A stretch of 13,228 nucleotides of DNA from Propionibacteriaceae bacterium. GTDB taxonomy: Bacteria; Actinomycetota; Actinomycetes; Propionibacteriales; Propionibacteriaceae. The stretch covers positions 1 to 13,228 of the forward strand of contig JAUNUL010000046.1 in the NCBI GenBank assembly GCA_030538175.1, in the 5' to 3' direction. A program made the translations under genes and the position numbers. Below the pieces are notes generated by a model. It was given only the letters and a program-made list of their open reading frames with translations. It did not search any database and was not told the origin of the DNA. Below, piece by piece: positions 1 to 7,026 of this stretch (within the stretch, counting starts at the first letter, position 1; every line of letters starts with the position of its first letter).

Positions 1-959
1 ATGGCCGCCTTCACATAGGTGTGACCGACCCGGGAGATCACCGTGTGCCCGCCCTCTTCCTCGACGACTTCCTTGACGGTGCGTGAGGTGATGGTGTTGA
101 TGACGATCGTGGCGCCGGGTTCACGGGCCAACTCCTGGCTCGCGATCAGGGCGGTGAGGACCGAAGGGTTCACGACCTCGCCGGTCTCGTCGATGATGAA
201 GCACCGATCGGCGTCCCCGTCAAAGACCAGGGCGAGATCGGCGCCGTGCTCGATGACCGCGCGCTGGGCATCGACCAGATTCTCGGGCTCCAGCGGATTC
301 GGTTGGTGGTTCGGGAAGCTGCCGTCGAGCTCCATGAACAGCCCGATCAGCTCCGCATCGATCGACTCGAAAACCACCGGCACCGTGTGCCCTGCCATGC
401 CGTTGCCGGCATCGACGACGACCTTGAGCCGACGGATGCCCTCGGTGTCGACCAGGGAGAGCACATGCTCGGCATAGGGCTCCAACAGATCCTGCTGACG
501 CAGGCGCCCCAGGGCGCGCCCGGTCGGCGAGTTGTGCCGGGCCTCGAAGTCGAACGCCCGTCGGGCGATGTCGATCAGGTGGTGCGGTGTCACCGGGCGG
601 GCCCCGCTCAAGCAGAATTTGATGCCGTTATAGCTCGCCGGATTGTGGGAGGCGGTGAACTGCACTCCGGGCAGCTCAAGCCGTCCAGAGGCGAACCACA
701 GTTGGTCGGTGCTGGAGAGACCGATGTCGATCACGTCGACACCAAGCGACATGGCCCCGCGGGCAAAGGCGGCGCTCAACTCCTCACCGGTCGACCGCAT
801 GTCCCGACCGAGGACGAACGCTTTCTCCGCCCGGAAAAGATCGAGGGTCTCGACGAAGGCGACGCCGAGCGCATAGGCGCCATCGGCATCCCACTGGGCA
901 TCCGGTCCGCCTGCGAGGCCCCGGATGTCATTGGCTTTGAAGATCTCTTGCGTCAGCAT
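1..959 (-). CDS. manB: Phosphomannomutase/phosphoglucomutase, C-terminus cut by window edge
   Basis: Interconverts mannose-6-phosphate and mannose-1-phosphate in the cytoplasm, the step before GDP-mannose synthesis; family members often also accept glucose phosphates. The 319 visible residues begin with the family's N-terminal DIRG (residues 11-14). They carry the catalytic phosphoserine loop TASHNP (Ser about 104), the metal loop DGDADR (247-252) and RVGHTYVKAA at the edge. Full-length members have about 450-460 residues, so roughly a third is missing to the left; nothing suggests real truncation. The ATG at 959 is preceded in frame by a GTG, so the start could lie one codon earlier. No clear Shine-Dalgarno is seen, but TAGGCT lies 8 bases upstream of the ATG. 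It follows the DUF3499 gene by 53 bases on the same strand and functionally pairs with manC in this window. The family is certain; sugar preference is inferred. Confidence 0.95.
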   Translation of the reverse strand, partial: MLTQEIFKANDIRGLAGGPDAQWDADGAYALGVAFVETLDLFRAEKAFVLGRDMRSTGEELSAAFARGAMSLGVDVIDIGLSSTDQLWFASGRLELPGVQFTASHNPASYNGIKFCLSGARPVTPHHLIDIARRAFDFEARHNSPTGRALGRLRQQDLLEPYAEHVLSLVDTEGIRRLKVVVDAGNGMAGHTVPVVFESIDAELIGLFMELDGSFPNHQPNPLEPENLVDAQRAVIEHGADLALVFDGDADRCFIIDETGEVVNPSVLTALIASQELAREPGATIVINTITSRTVKEVVEEEGGHTVISRVGHTYVKAA

Positions 960-998
960 CACTCGGCAGCCTACCCCGACCCACCCAGTGCCGGCCCG

Positions 999-1011
999 CC
1001 GCGAATCGCGG
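999..1011 (-). terminator. Short intercistronic hairpin between DUF3499 gene and manB
   Basis: CCGCGAATCGCGG is a perfect inverted repeat that starts directly after the DUF3499 stop codon. It can form a five-base-pair GC stem with a three-base loop. No T-run follows on the minus strand, so it is a weak or partial terminator, an mRNA-processing or stability hairpin, or chance in GC-rich DNA. Confidence 0.25.
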
Positions 1012-1012
1012 G

Positions 1013-1384
1013 TCAGGCGTCAGGATCGGCCAGCACCGTCAGGTGGCCGCGGCGGGCGAGCTCCACAACCCCCGCCGGTGCCGGCTGCTCGGCATGCCCC
1101 TGCGGCTCATAGGAAAACCCGACCTCGCGCACCGCGTTGGCCAGCGCCAACAGGTCATCATCGGAATGCTGTGGCTGGGGGTCATCGCCGACGGGCAGCC
1201 GGATGATTTCCCACCCCCGCGGCGCCGACAGGCCGGCCGCGTGGTGCTTGCACATGTCATAGCTGCCGGGTTCGTGGCGATGCGCCAGCGGCCCGAGGAC
1301 CGCGGTCGAATCGGCATAGACATAGGTCAGGGTGGCTGTGGCAGCAGCCGAACAGCCAGTCTTGGAGCACACCCTGGGTTTCAC
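1013..1384 (-). CDS. DUF3499 family protein, small zinc-ribbon-like
   Basis: A conserved actinobacterial protein of unknown function, recognised as DUF3499 from the N-terminal pattern of two cysteines followed by LTYVYADSTAVLGPLA and a YDMCKHH segment, then PRGWEIIRL. From the GTG start the cysteines are C6 and C11, with C45 and H48 later, an arrangement that could bind one zinc ion (inference). It is 123 residues; the C-terminal half is acidic then alanine-rich with no recognised motif. An in-frame TTG at 1393 would add three residues. I prefer GTG at 1384 because TAAGTT lies exactly 7 bases upstream, the spacing of a leaderless actinobacterial promoter, and there is no Shine-Dalgarno for either start. 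It lies between the metallopeptidase-like gene and manB, an order known from other actinobacteria. No membrane segment or signal peptide, so probably cytoplasmic. Confidence 0.88.
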   Translation of the reverse strand: MKPRVCSKTGCSAAATATLTYVYADSTAVLGPLAHRHEPGSYDMCKHHAAGLSAPRGWEIIRLPVGDDPQPQHSDDDLLALANAVREVGFSYEPQGHAEQPAPAGVVELARRGHLTVLADPDA

Positions 1385-1391
1385 GCGAGTC

Positions 1392-1397
1392 AACTTA
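1392..1397 (-). promoter_or_regulatory. Candidate -10 element (TAAGTT) for DUF3499-manB
   Basis: TAAGTT fits the actinobacterial TANNNT -10 pattern and ends 7 bases before the preferred GTG at 1384, so a leaderless transcript is possible. No convincing -35 is seen. The hexamer lies inside an imperfect palindrome, CGAGT-7 bases-ACTCG (1386-1402), which could be an operator. Prediction only. Confidence 0.3.
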
Positions 1398-1436
1398 ACT
1401 CGTGCCCATCGGTTGCCGCGCTCGCCACGCGGGCAC

Positions 1437-1877
1437 TCACCACTCGGTGTCCAAGCCGTAACCCTCGGGGTCGATGGTCTCCTGACTGAGCCCCGTCAAC
1501 GCCGACAGCTGCTCGACGATCGTCCGGTGAACCAGGATGCGCAGCCCGCGGCGGCTCGCGGCGCGGTGTTCCAACGGCCGGCGATAGACCACAACCCGAG
1601 CCGGATGGTCGACCCCCGCTTCGATGGCCGCCGCCAACGGGACGTGGTTCCCGCTCCACGCGACCGACAGGTGGGGCACCTCCTCGACCCCCACCTGAAC
1701 ACCCCGCAACGCCTCCGGGCATTGCTTGGTGATCCGCGCGGCCGAAGCCGATACGCATTCGGTGAAGAACGCGTCCCGGCTCCTGGTCCGGCGCAGCCGG
1801 GCCATCGGTCCGTGCTCGTGGGGCATGGCCAGCGGGCCACGCAGCCCGCGTCCGTGTCGGTCTCGGCGGCGGGACAT
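1437..1877 (-). CDS. Metallopeptidase-family protein with degenerate active site
   Basis: This 146-residue protein resembles the actinobacterial 'metallopeptidase family' proteins encoded next to DUF3499, of which mycobacterial Rv3259 is one. Shared features are the GVEEVPH stretch (about 63-69), the VVVYRRPLEHRA segment (about 95-106) and a helix where true zincins have HExxH. Here that helix reads HRTIVE (from His117): the Glu after the first His is Arg and the second His is Val, so zinc-protease chemistry is unlikely. The N-terminal ~30 residues are very basic and may not all be translated; Met18 and Met25 are alternative starts. The first ATG is favoured because it overlaps the DUF5719 stop codon as TGATG, typical of translational coupling. 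No signal peptide. The function is unknown; a binding or regulatory role is inferred from the lost catalytic residues. Confidence 0.82.
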   Translation of the reverse strand: MSRRRDRHGRGLRGPLAMPHEHGPMARLRRTRSRDAFFTECVSASAARITKQCPEALRGVQVGVEEVPHLSVAWSGNHVPLAAAIEAGVDHPARVVVYRRPLEHRAASRRGLRILVHRTIVEQLSALTGLSQETIDPEGYGLDTEW

Positions 1878-3283
1878 CAGCGGCCTGCTCTCGGGTCGAA
1901 GATCGGTTCGATGCCGCCGCCCTGTTCCAGAACGGGGATCGACAAGGATGTGGTGGCCAGCCCCTCCGCGGGGTCGGCCGCGCTCGTCAGGGCCAGCCCG
2001 GCGTACGCAGTGCCGGCCGCTGGGGCCTGCACGAGGACCGCGGCAGGTCGGTCAATGCCGTCCAACACCCAGTCCGCCGTCGCGCCTGGGCCGACGACCA
2101 CATCCGTGGCCGCCAACTCGGCACCGTCGGTGCCGACCAGACGCGCGGGCACCGTGATCTCCTGCTCGCCCGGGTTGCTGATCAGCAGGGTCCCGCGGAC
2201 TCCGCCGGTGACCGCCACGGAGCCGATGCTGGTGCCGGCCAGTGCGCCGCTCGAGGGCAGGACAGCCAGGTCAGCCAAGGGGCCTTCCCCGCCTCGCGAT
2301 ACGACGCTCGCCGTGAGTGGCTGCTCGGCGCGGATCCGCAGCGACGCGGGCTCACCCTGCAGGGCAGGCTCGAGGCGGACGAACGTAGTGGACTCCGCGT
2401 TGACGTCGACGGTGCTCGCGTCCACAGGAGAGAACGTGCCCTCGGGGCCCAGCGCCTCGATGGTGGCCGTCGTGCGGAGCTTGCCCGGGTTGGTCAGTGC
2501 CAACATCCGACCACCCGGACCGCCCGGTATGCCTGCCACAACCTGGTCGATGCTCGGCGGGGTCGAGCCCGCCTGCCAGTCGCTGCCCGCAGGTTGGACG
2601 CCGGCACTGACGCGCTGCCGCGCCAAGGCCGCCACCCTGCCGCGGGTCGTGCGGACCTGGACCCCCACCGGTTCGCCCCGGGTGAACAGCGTGTCCAGCG
2701 CGACGGTTCGGACGCTGCGACCGGGAATCGGGATGCCCCGGGCCCCGGGTGCGACCTGCGGACCGCTGGGCCCGAACAACACGAGGTCGACCTCGGCAGC
2801 ACCCGCATCGGCGTTGATCAACAGGATCTCGGACCGGGTCGCGGCGGGACCGTCCGGATCGGAGACCAGGCCGGTGAACCAGTGCGAGGTCGCCGGCGTG
2901 CCGCAGCGCACCACCGACAAGCCACGATCCGGCCCGTCAGCATGCCGGGAGAAGGCGGCCGCAGCCGCACCCTGATTCTGCCGCCCTTCGGCGATCATCA
3001 GCACCGGCTGGGCGGCGTCCGTCAGGGTCATCCCACGACCGGCCGGGACCGGCGCGCCCTGCTCATCGGTGATCGACCGGGTCTGCAACGCCCCCCACGT
3101 CGTGGTTGAGACGAGGTTGATCGTCGGTGCGGCGGGACAGACGGTCACGGTGCGGCCGTCGGGATCCACCGGGGGCAATGGCCGAGGCTCTGTTGTGGGC
3201 AGCGCCGCACCACCCAGGGCCGCCGCAGCCAGTGCCACGACAAGGCCACCGGCGACACCCAGTCGCACGATCGGTTTGGTCAT
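1877..3283 (-). CDS. DUF5719 family exported protein
   Basis: A 468-residue exported protein of unknown function. It starts with a signal peptide: two early basic residues (Lys3, Arg7), a hydrophobic core at about 8-28 and a small-residue cleavage region near residue 28, followed by proline-rich sequence. The mature part is rich in Val, Thr, Gly and Ala with regular short hydrophobic strands, suggesting repeated beta-sandwich units. Only two cysteines are obvious in the mature protein (Cys49 and Cys127), plausibly a disulphide outside the cytoplasm. There is no catalytic motif and no C-terminal sorting signal or membrane helix, although an uncleaved signal peptide could anchor it. The start overlaps the glycosyltransferase stop as ATGA and has a GGAGGG ribosome site about 7 bases upstream; the 3' end overlaps the next gene as TGATG. 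The context suggests it works with the membrane glycosyltransferase. Confidence 0.87.
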   Translation of the reverse strand: MTKPIVRLGVAGGLVVALAAAALGGAALPTTEPRPLPPVDPDGRTVTVCPAAPTINLVSTTTWGALQTRSITDEQGAPVPAGRGMTLTDAAQPVLMIAEGRQNQGAAAAAFSRHADGPDRGLSVVRCGTPATSHWFTGLVSDPDGPAATRSEILLINADAGAAEVDLVLFGPSGPQVAPGARGIPIPGRSVRTVALDTLFTRGEPVGVQVRTTRGRVAALARQRVSAGVQPAGSDWQAGSTPPSIDQVVAGIPGGPGGRMLALTNPGKLRTTATIEALGPEGTFSPVDASTVDVNAESTTFVRLEPALQGEPASLRIRAEQPLTASVVSRGGEGPLADLAVLPSSGALAGTSIGSVAVTGGVRGTLLISNPGEQEITVPARLVGTDGAELAATDVVVGPGATADWVLDGIDRPAAVLVQAPAAGTAYAGLALTSAADPAEGLATTSLSIPVLEQGGGIEPIFDPRAGR

Positions 3284-6200
3284 CGCGTGCCCTCCCCTCG
3301 ACGTCCAGCGGTGCGGGCCCCGACAGGCGCGGCCAGCGCCCGCTGGCTCCCCAGCGACGGCGCGGACAGGACGCCCACGACAATAATTCCGAGCAGTTGG
3401 CCAAGGGCGAACCAGCTCTGACGGGGTGCGGCGATGCTGATGTCGAGGCGACCGGCCTGCGGTGGCAGTTCTGCGGTTGTTCGATCGGCCGCGGTCTGCA
3501 TCGGCAGCTCGTTGCCGTTGAAGCGGATCCGCCAGCGCGGATCGGTGGGTTCGTGGATGGTCAGCCTCCGCTCATGGGTGACGGCCGGCAGGTCGAGCGC
3601 ACCCCCGCCGAACGCCCGGGCGGGCACCACGACCGGTTCCGGCCCACCGGTCAGCACATAGCGTCCGGACGTGCCGGTCACTGTCCACACGACGGTGTCA
3701 CCGAGCACGGCCTGACCACCGATTCCGGGGGTGTTGTTGATGCGGGCCCGCTGCTCTTCCGTGGCACCACGCACCCAGATGTGGCGGACGGCCAGGGAGG
3801 CCAAATCCTCGCCCACGCGCTCGTCGCCGGCGCCGCTGACCAGGCGCGCGACCATGCTGCTGGTGCGCTGCTGCATTGACCCGGATCCAGCGAATGCAAG
3901 GCCCCGATCGGCGTCGCCGAGACGGTGTTGGTCGTCGGCCACCAGGGACCACCGCGGCGCGTCCTCGGCTGCCTGCTCCACCGTCCCGGCACCCTGCTGA
4001 TCGTGGGCGGGCGTCGGTGTGCCGGTGGCCTGATCAGCGGCGACGGCTCCGCCGTCGAACTCGAGCACCAAGGTCCGCGTGCGGGCATCGGAGAGCATCG
4101 CGTTGCGGATGAACGGCGGCAACTCGGCCACCTCGGTGCGTTGCAGCGGCCCGCTCGCCCCTGCGATCACCCACCAGACGACCCCCGCGAGCAGCGCGAG
4201 CGTCGTCACGAGCGCAACAGCGGCCGTCCCGAGATGGGCGATGCCGAACCCACGACGAGTCAAGGCTGCCGCGACCGGACTGAATCCGACGGCGGCCGCG
4301 AGGATCAGCCCCGCGAACTCCACCAGAAGCAGCACTTCGGCATCGGGACGAACCCGCGTACCCTGCGGCAGCACCGTCGCCAAGCGGCCCACCAGGAGCA
4401 CCGCGAGCACGAAGGCCCCCAGTGCCAGGCCCCAGCCCGCCCACAGCGTCCGGTGGAGGGGACGGATGTACGCCGCCAACACCCCGAGCACCCACAGCAA
4501 CCCGAAGAACGCAACACTGAGCCAGAGCCAGGGCAAGCCCTCCCCTGCCGTACGCCCCACCAACAGCGCCCAGGAGTCCGCCGAGGCCAACCCGCGCAGG
4601 CCGGCGTCGGGGCCGACCAGCAGTCGGGACCAACTCCGCATGATGGATGTCAGCCAGGGTGCGAGCAATACGACGGGCACGGCGATGGCCACCCCGAGGC
4701 GCGCCAGCCGCGCCCGGTCCCGGCGAAAGGCGAGCACACCGATGACGGCGGCCACCGCCACCAGCACCGACAGCACGGGCGCGAAGGCCAGGATGATGGC
4801 CAGCAGCAGCCCTGTTGCCCAGGCACTGCGCCAGGACTCCGGGCCGGTGGTGCGTCGCACGATGAGTGCACGCACGCACACCCCGAGCAGCGGCAGCAGC
4901 AGCGCCACGACGGCGACGTCCAGCAATCCGCGATTGACCGCACCGAGCAGGACGGGGAGGACGGCATAGAGCGCCGCTGCGACGAGGCGGACCCGAGGGT
5001 CGCTCACCACACGGCGCACCAATTGCCAGGAAGTCAGGAACGCCAGCGGGGCGCCGACCACCACCAGCAGCGTCACCAGCCAGTCCGGCCGGCCGAACGT
5101 CAGTGTCGAACCGATCGCGATCCACCCGAGCCAGGGGGGCGCGTCGCTGCCGGGTGCGCCGATGATCGGCGCGAGATAGGCCTGATAGGTGGCGCCCAAG
5201 GACGTGCGAGCCGGCAACAGGGCCGTGGCATGCAGCCACCCGGGGCGCACCAGGCCGCGTGCGGCGAGCAGGGTCGCGACCCCCAGCATCAACACGGCCA
5301 CAAGGACGGGGTTGCGCAGCGCGGAGCGGTGCGGTCGATCGGCGACGGCGGTGAACTCGTCACCGGTCAACTCATCGATCGAGGTGTCGGCATCGTGACC
5401 GAAGGCACGCTGCCAGCGCTCAGCGAGACCACCCACGAGGAGGGTTCCGCCCACGGCGAGGCTCGACCACCAGCGCGGACGTAGACGCTTCACCCGGGTC
5501 GCCGCAGCCGCATCCGGGCGGGGCACCCGTGCTCGCAGCGCGCGAACCGGAGCGGAATCGAAGAAGCCACGCAGCGCTCGCAATTCGGCCAGGGAGCGGT
5601 CGGGAGCCTTCACCAACAGGAAGCCGAGAGCGCGCAGGATGCTGCCGAGCACGAGGCGGACCGACACCAGCGGTCCACGGTGGGCCGCAACCGTGCGCAT
5701 GCCGAGCAGCCGGTCGGTCATCTCGGGATCGGTGCCGATCAGCCGGCTGCGGCGCAGACCACTGTGCCCGGCCCGGCGATGGGTGATCGCGGCATCAGGG
5801 CAGGTTCGCACCCGGTGACCGGCCAACGTTGCGCGCCAGCCGAACTCGACACCATCACGGAAGACGGGGATCTCGGGGGCGAGCCCGCCGAGGTCGGCGA
5901 AGACGCGCCGACGCACCAACATGCCGCACGTGCTGACCCCCAGGGTCTCTGTTGACTCGTGCTGGCGCTGGTCGATCTCGCCGGGCTCGAGGTCCGAGTG
6001 CCGGCGGGCGGTGTCGGAGATCGTGACACCCAATTCAGCGATCCGGCGGGGCTCATCCCCACGACCGGGCTGCAGGAGCTTCGGGCCGATGATGTCGGCG
6101 TCGGGGTGGGTCACCGCGCACTCGAGCAGCCGCCGCAGGGCGTCCGGAGCGACGGTGATGTCGTCGTGGAGAAGCCATAACCATTCGTCGTCGCCGACGG

Positions 6201-6582
6201 TGGCCCGATGGGGATGGGCCTTGACGAGTGCTTGGAGGGCCTTGCCCACGGCCTCGCCGAACGTGTCGCGGTCCTCACCGGCGACACCGATGGAGAACAG
6301 GCCGGCATCGCGGAGTTGGTCGAAGCTCGCGTCGCTCGAGCCGGTGTCAACGGCGATATAGCGTTCGGGAGCCAGCTCCGAGTTCTTCAGGGACGTGAGG
6401 GTTTGCGGGAGCCAAGCGCCCGCATTGTGCGCCACCAGGATCGCCGTGACCCGCAGGTGGGAGACGTCGATCGGGGCCTGCGTCTCAACCTCGTCGACCC
6501 ACTGCCACGCCTCATCGGCGACCACCTGAGGGGATGCCGACGGGGATCCGGGGGTGCGGACATCGTCCATGGGTGCGTTCAT
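3280..6582 (-). CDS. Large membrane glycosyltransferase: GT2 domain plus multi-TM module
   Basis: An 1100-residue envelope glycosyltransferase. Residues about 44-300 form a GT-A (family 2) domain: VTAILVAHNAGAWLP at the nucleotide-binding start, VDTGSSDAS near 78, the metal-binding LHDDITVAPD at 138-147, and the acceptor-side DGVEFGWR near 243-250 with THRRAG after it. From about 370 to 810 there are roughly a dozen hydrophobic segments. A hydrophilic stretch, about 810-1055, probably lies outside the membrane and includes a Pro/Gln/Thr-rich low-complexity part (845-875). A final membrane helix is at about 1057-1075, with a basic tail. Membrane module plus outer domain recalls GT-C enzymes, but I cannot confirm that fold. 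The ATG at 6582 has AAGGA four bases upstream. Its stop overlaps the DUF5719 start by four bases. Substrate unknown; it may add sugars to a lipid-linked or surface polymer. Confidence 0.9.
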   Translation of the reverse strand: MNAPMDDVRTPGSPSASPQVVADEAWQWVDEVETQAPIDVSHLRVTAILVAHNAGAWLPQTLTSLKNSELAPERYIAVDTGSSDASFDQLRDAGLFSIGVAGEDRDTFGEAVGKALQALVKAHPHRATVGDDEWLWLLHDDITVAPDALRRLLECAVTHPDADIIGPKLLQPGRGDEPRRIAELGVTISDTARRHSDLEPGEIDQRQHESTETLGVSTCGMLVRRRVFADLGGLAPEIPVFRDGVEFGWRATLAGHRVRTCPDAAITHRRAGHSGLRRSRLIGTDPEMTDRLLGMRTVAAHRGPLVSVRLVLGSILRALGFLLVKAPDRSLAELRALRGFFDSAPVRALRARVPRPDAAAATRVKRLRPRWWSSLAVGGTLLVGGLAERWQRAFGHDADTSIDELTGDEFTAVADRPHRSALRNPVLVAVLMLGVATLLAARGLVRPGWLHATALLPARTSLGATYQAYLAPIIGAPGSDAPPWLGWIAIGSTLTFGRPDWLVTLLVVVGAPLAFLTSWQLVRRVVSDPRVRLVAAALYAVLPVLLGAVNRGLLDVAVVALLLPLLGVCVRALIVRRTTGPESWRSAWATGLLLAIILAFAPVLSVLVAVAAVIGVLAFRRDRARLARLGVAIAVPVVLLAPWLTSIMRSWSRLLVGPDAGLRGLASADSWALLVGRTAGEGLPWLWLSVAFFGLLWVLGVLAAYIRPLHRTLWAGWGLALGAFVLAVLLVGRLATVLPQGTRVRPDAEVLLLVEFAGLILAAAVGFSPVAAALTRRGFGIAHLGTAAVALVTTLALLAGVVWWVIAGASGPLQRTEVAELPPFIRNAMLSDARTRTLVLEFDGGAVAADQATGTPTPAHDQQGAGTVEQAAEDAPRWSLVADDQHRLGDADRGLAFAGSGSMQQRTSSMVARLVSGAGDERVGEDLASLAVRHIWVRGATEEQRARINNTPGIGGQAVLGDTVVWTVTGTSGRYVLTGGPEPVVVPARAFGGGALDLPAVTHERRLTIHEPTDPRWRIRFNGNELPMQTAADRTTAELPPQAGRLDISIAAPRQSWFALGQLLGIIVVGVLSAPSLGSQRALAAPVGARTAGRRGEGTR

Positions 6583-6593
6583 TGAATCCTTGC

Positions 6594-6619
6594 TGAGGGA
6601 GCCACCGTTGCCTCCCTCA
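6594..6619 (-). terminator. 8-bp perfect hairpin between whiB and the glycosyltransferase
   Basis: TGAGGGAG and CTCCCTCA form a perfect eight-base-pair stem around a ten-base loop. It begins 17 bases after the whiB stop and ends about 11 bases before the glycosyltransferase ATG. No T-run follows on the minus strand, so it is either a T-less actinobacterial terminator that insulates whiB, or an attenuating structure that leaves some read-through into the glycosyltransferase operon. Confidence 0.45.
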
Positions 6620-6635
6620 TGTTAGCCACCCGGCG

Positions 6636-6902
6636 TCAGACCGCCCGCTTCTTCAGTTTGCGCCGCTCGCGTTCGCTGAGACCACCCCAGATCCCGAACC
6701 GTTCATCATTCGCGAGCGCATAATCCAGACACTCGCTGCGCACGTCACACGACAGGCACACCTTCTTGGCCTCCCGCGTCGATCCACCCTTCTCGGGGAA
6801 AAACGCCTCCGGGTCTGTCTGCGCACACAGGGCGCGCTCTTGCCACCCGAAACCGTCATCCTCCTCACCATCCATCGTGATGAGCGACAGCATGTCCTGC
6901 AA
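6636..6902 (-). CDS. whiB: WhiB-family [4Fe-4S] transcriptional regulator, WhiB2/WhiB type
   Basis: A small iron-sulphur regulator of the type that controls cell division and sporulation septation (WhiB in Streptomyces, WhiB2 in mycobacteria). From the TTG start it has 88 residues, with four cluster-binding cysteines at 26, 49, 52 and 58 in the C...CxxCx5C pattern. The beta-turn motif FGIWGG (69-74) and a basic C-terminus RERRKLKKRAV follow, used for contact with sigma factor and DNA. The sequence from about 20 to 80 is typical of the WhiB2 subgroup. TTG at 6902 is preferred because GGAGG lies 6 bases upstream; an ATG three codons downstream would have a 15-base spacing. It lies beside fbiA and a GDP-mannose locus, as in related genomes, and has its own promoter and downstream hairpin. 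In Streptomyces, WhiB acts together with WhiA; no partner gene is in the window. Confidence 0.96.
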   Translation of the reverse strand: MQDMLSLITMDGEEDDGFGWQERALCAQTDPEAFFPEKGGSTREAKKVCLSCDVRSECLDYALANDERFGIWGGLSERERRKLKKRAV

Positions 6903-6908
6903 TGGTCT

Positions 6909-6913
6909 CCTCC
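6909..6913 (-). promoter_or_regulatory. Ribosome binding site that sets the whiB TTG start
   Basis: On the minus strand the sequence GAGGAGGAGACCA precedes the TTG at 6902; the GGAGG core is 6 bases away. This spacing supports TTG over the ATG at 6893, which would be 15 bases from the same core. Confidence 0.6.
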
Positions 6914-6954
6914 TCGCCCTTCACCCAAGCTGATTCCCGAATAACGCTGGTGGA

Positions 6955-6984
6955 ATTACAGCCCTGTAGTTACTGACAAGTCAA
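6955..6984 (-). promoter_or_regulatory. Sigma-70-type promoter of whiB
   Basis: A -35 box TTGACT (6984-6979) and a -10 box TGTAAT (6960-6955) are separated by 18 bases, close to the housekeeping consensus and unusual in DNA this GC-rich. The predicted start of transcription near 6948 gives a leader of about 45 bases before the TTG codon. The surrounding 6950-7030 is visibly more AT-rich than its flanks. Confidence 0.6.
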
Positions 6985-6999
6985 GCGCAAATATGTCAG
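6973..6999. promoter_or_regulatory. Inverted repeat over the whiB -35 region, candidate operator
   Basis: CTGACA (6973-6978) and TGTCAG (6994-6999) are perfect inverted copies around a 15-base centre that contains the -35 box. A smaller palindrome, TGAC-AA-GTCA (6974-6983), overlaps the left arm. A dimeric regulator bound here would block or modulate whiB transcription. The protein is not identifiable from the sequence. Confidence 0.35.
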
Positions 7000-7026
7000 A
7001 CCCGGGTGCTAGCTGGACGAAAACCC

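Noticed and set aside
246..1112. Plus-strand open frame opposite manB
   Set aside because: The minus strand carries the unmistakable TASHNP and DGDADR motifs of phosphomannomutase; this frame is its shadow.
1332..2975. A 547-codon plus-strand open frame opposite DUF5719 and the metallopeptidase-like gene
   Set aside because: Low-complexity Pro/Arg/Ser/Ala composition, crosses three convincing minus-strand genes, and has no ribosome site.
3925..5484. A 519-codon plus-strand open frame opposite the large glycosyltransferase
   Set aside because: It encodes a Gln/Arg/His/Pro/Glu-rich product with no recognisable domain, and lies wholly antisense to a gene with clear GT2 motifs and membrane helices. 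It is a codon-bias artefact of GC-rich DNA.
6970..6983. Possible BldD-type operator (TTAC-N6-GTCA) upstream of whiB
   Set aside because: The half-site spacing does not match the BldD consensus as I remember it, so only the neutral inverted repeat is reported.
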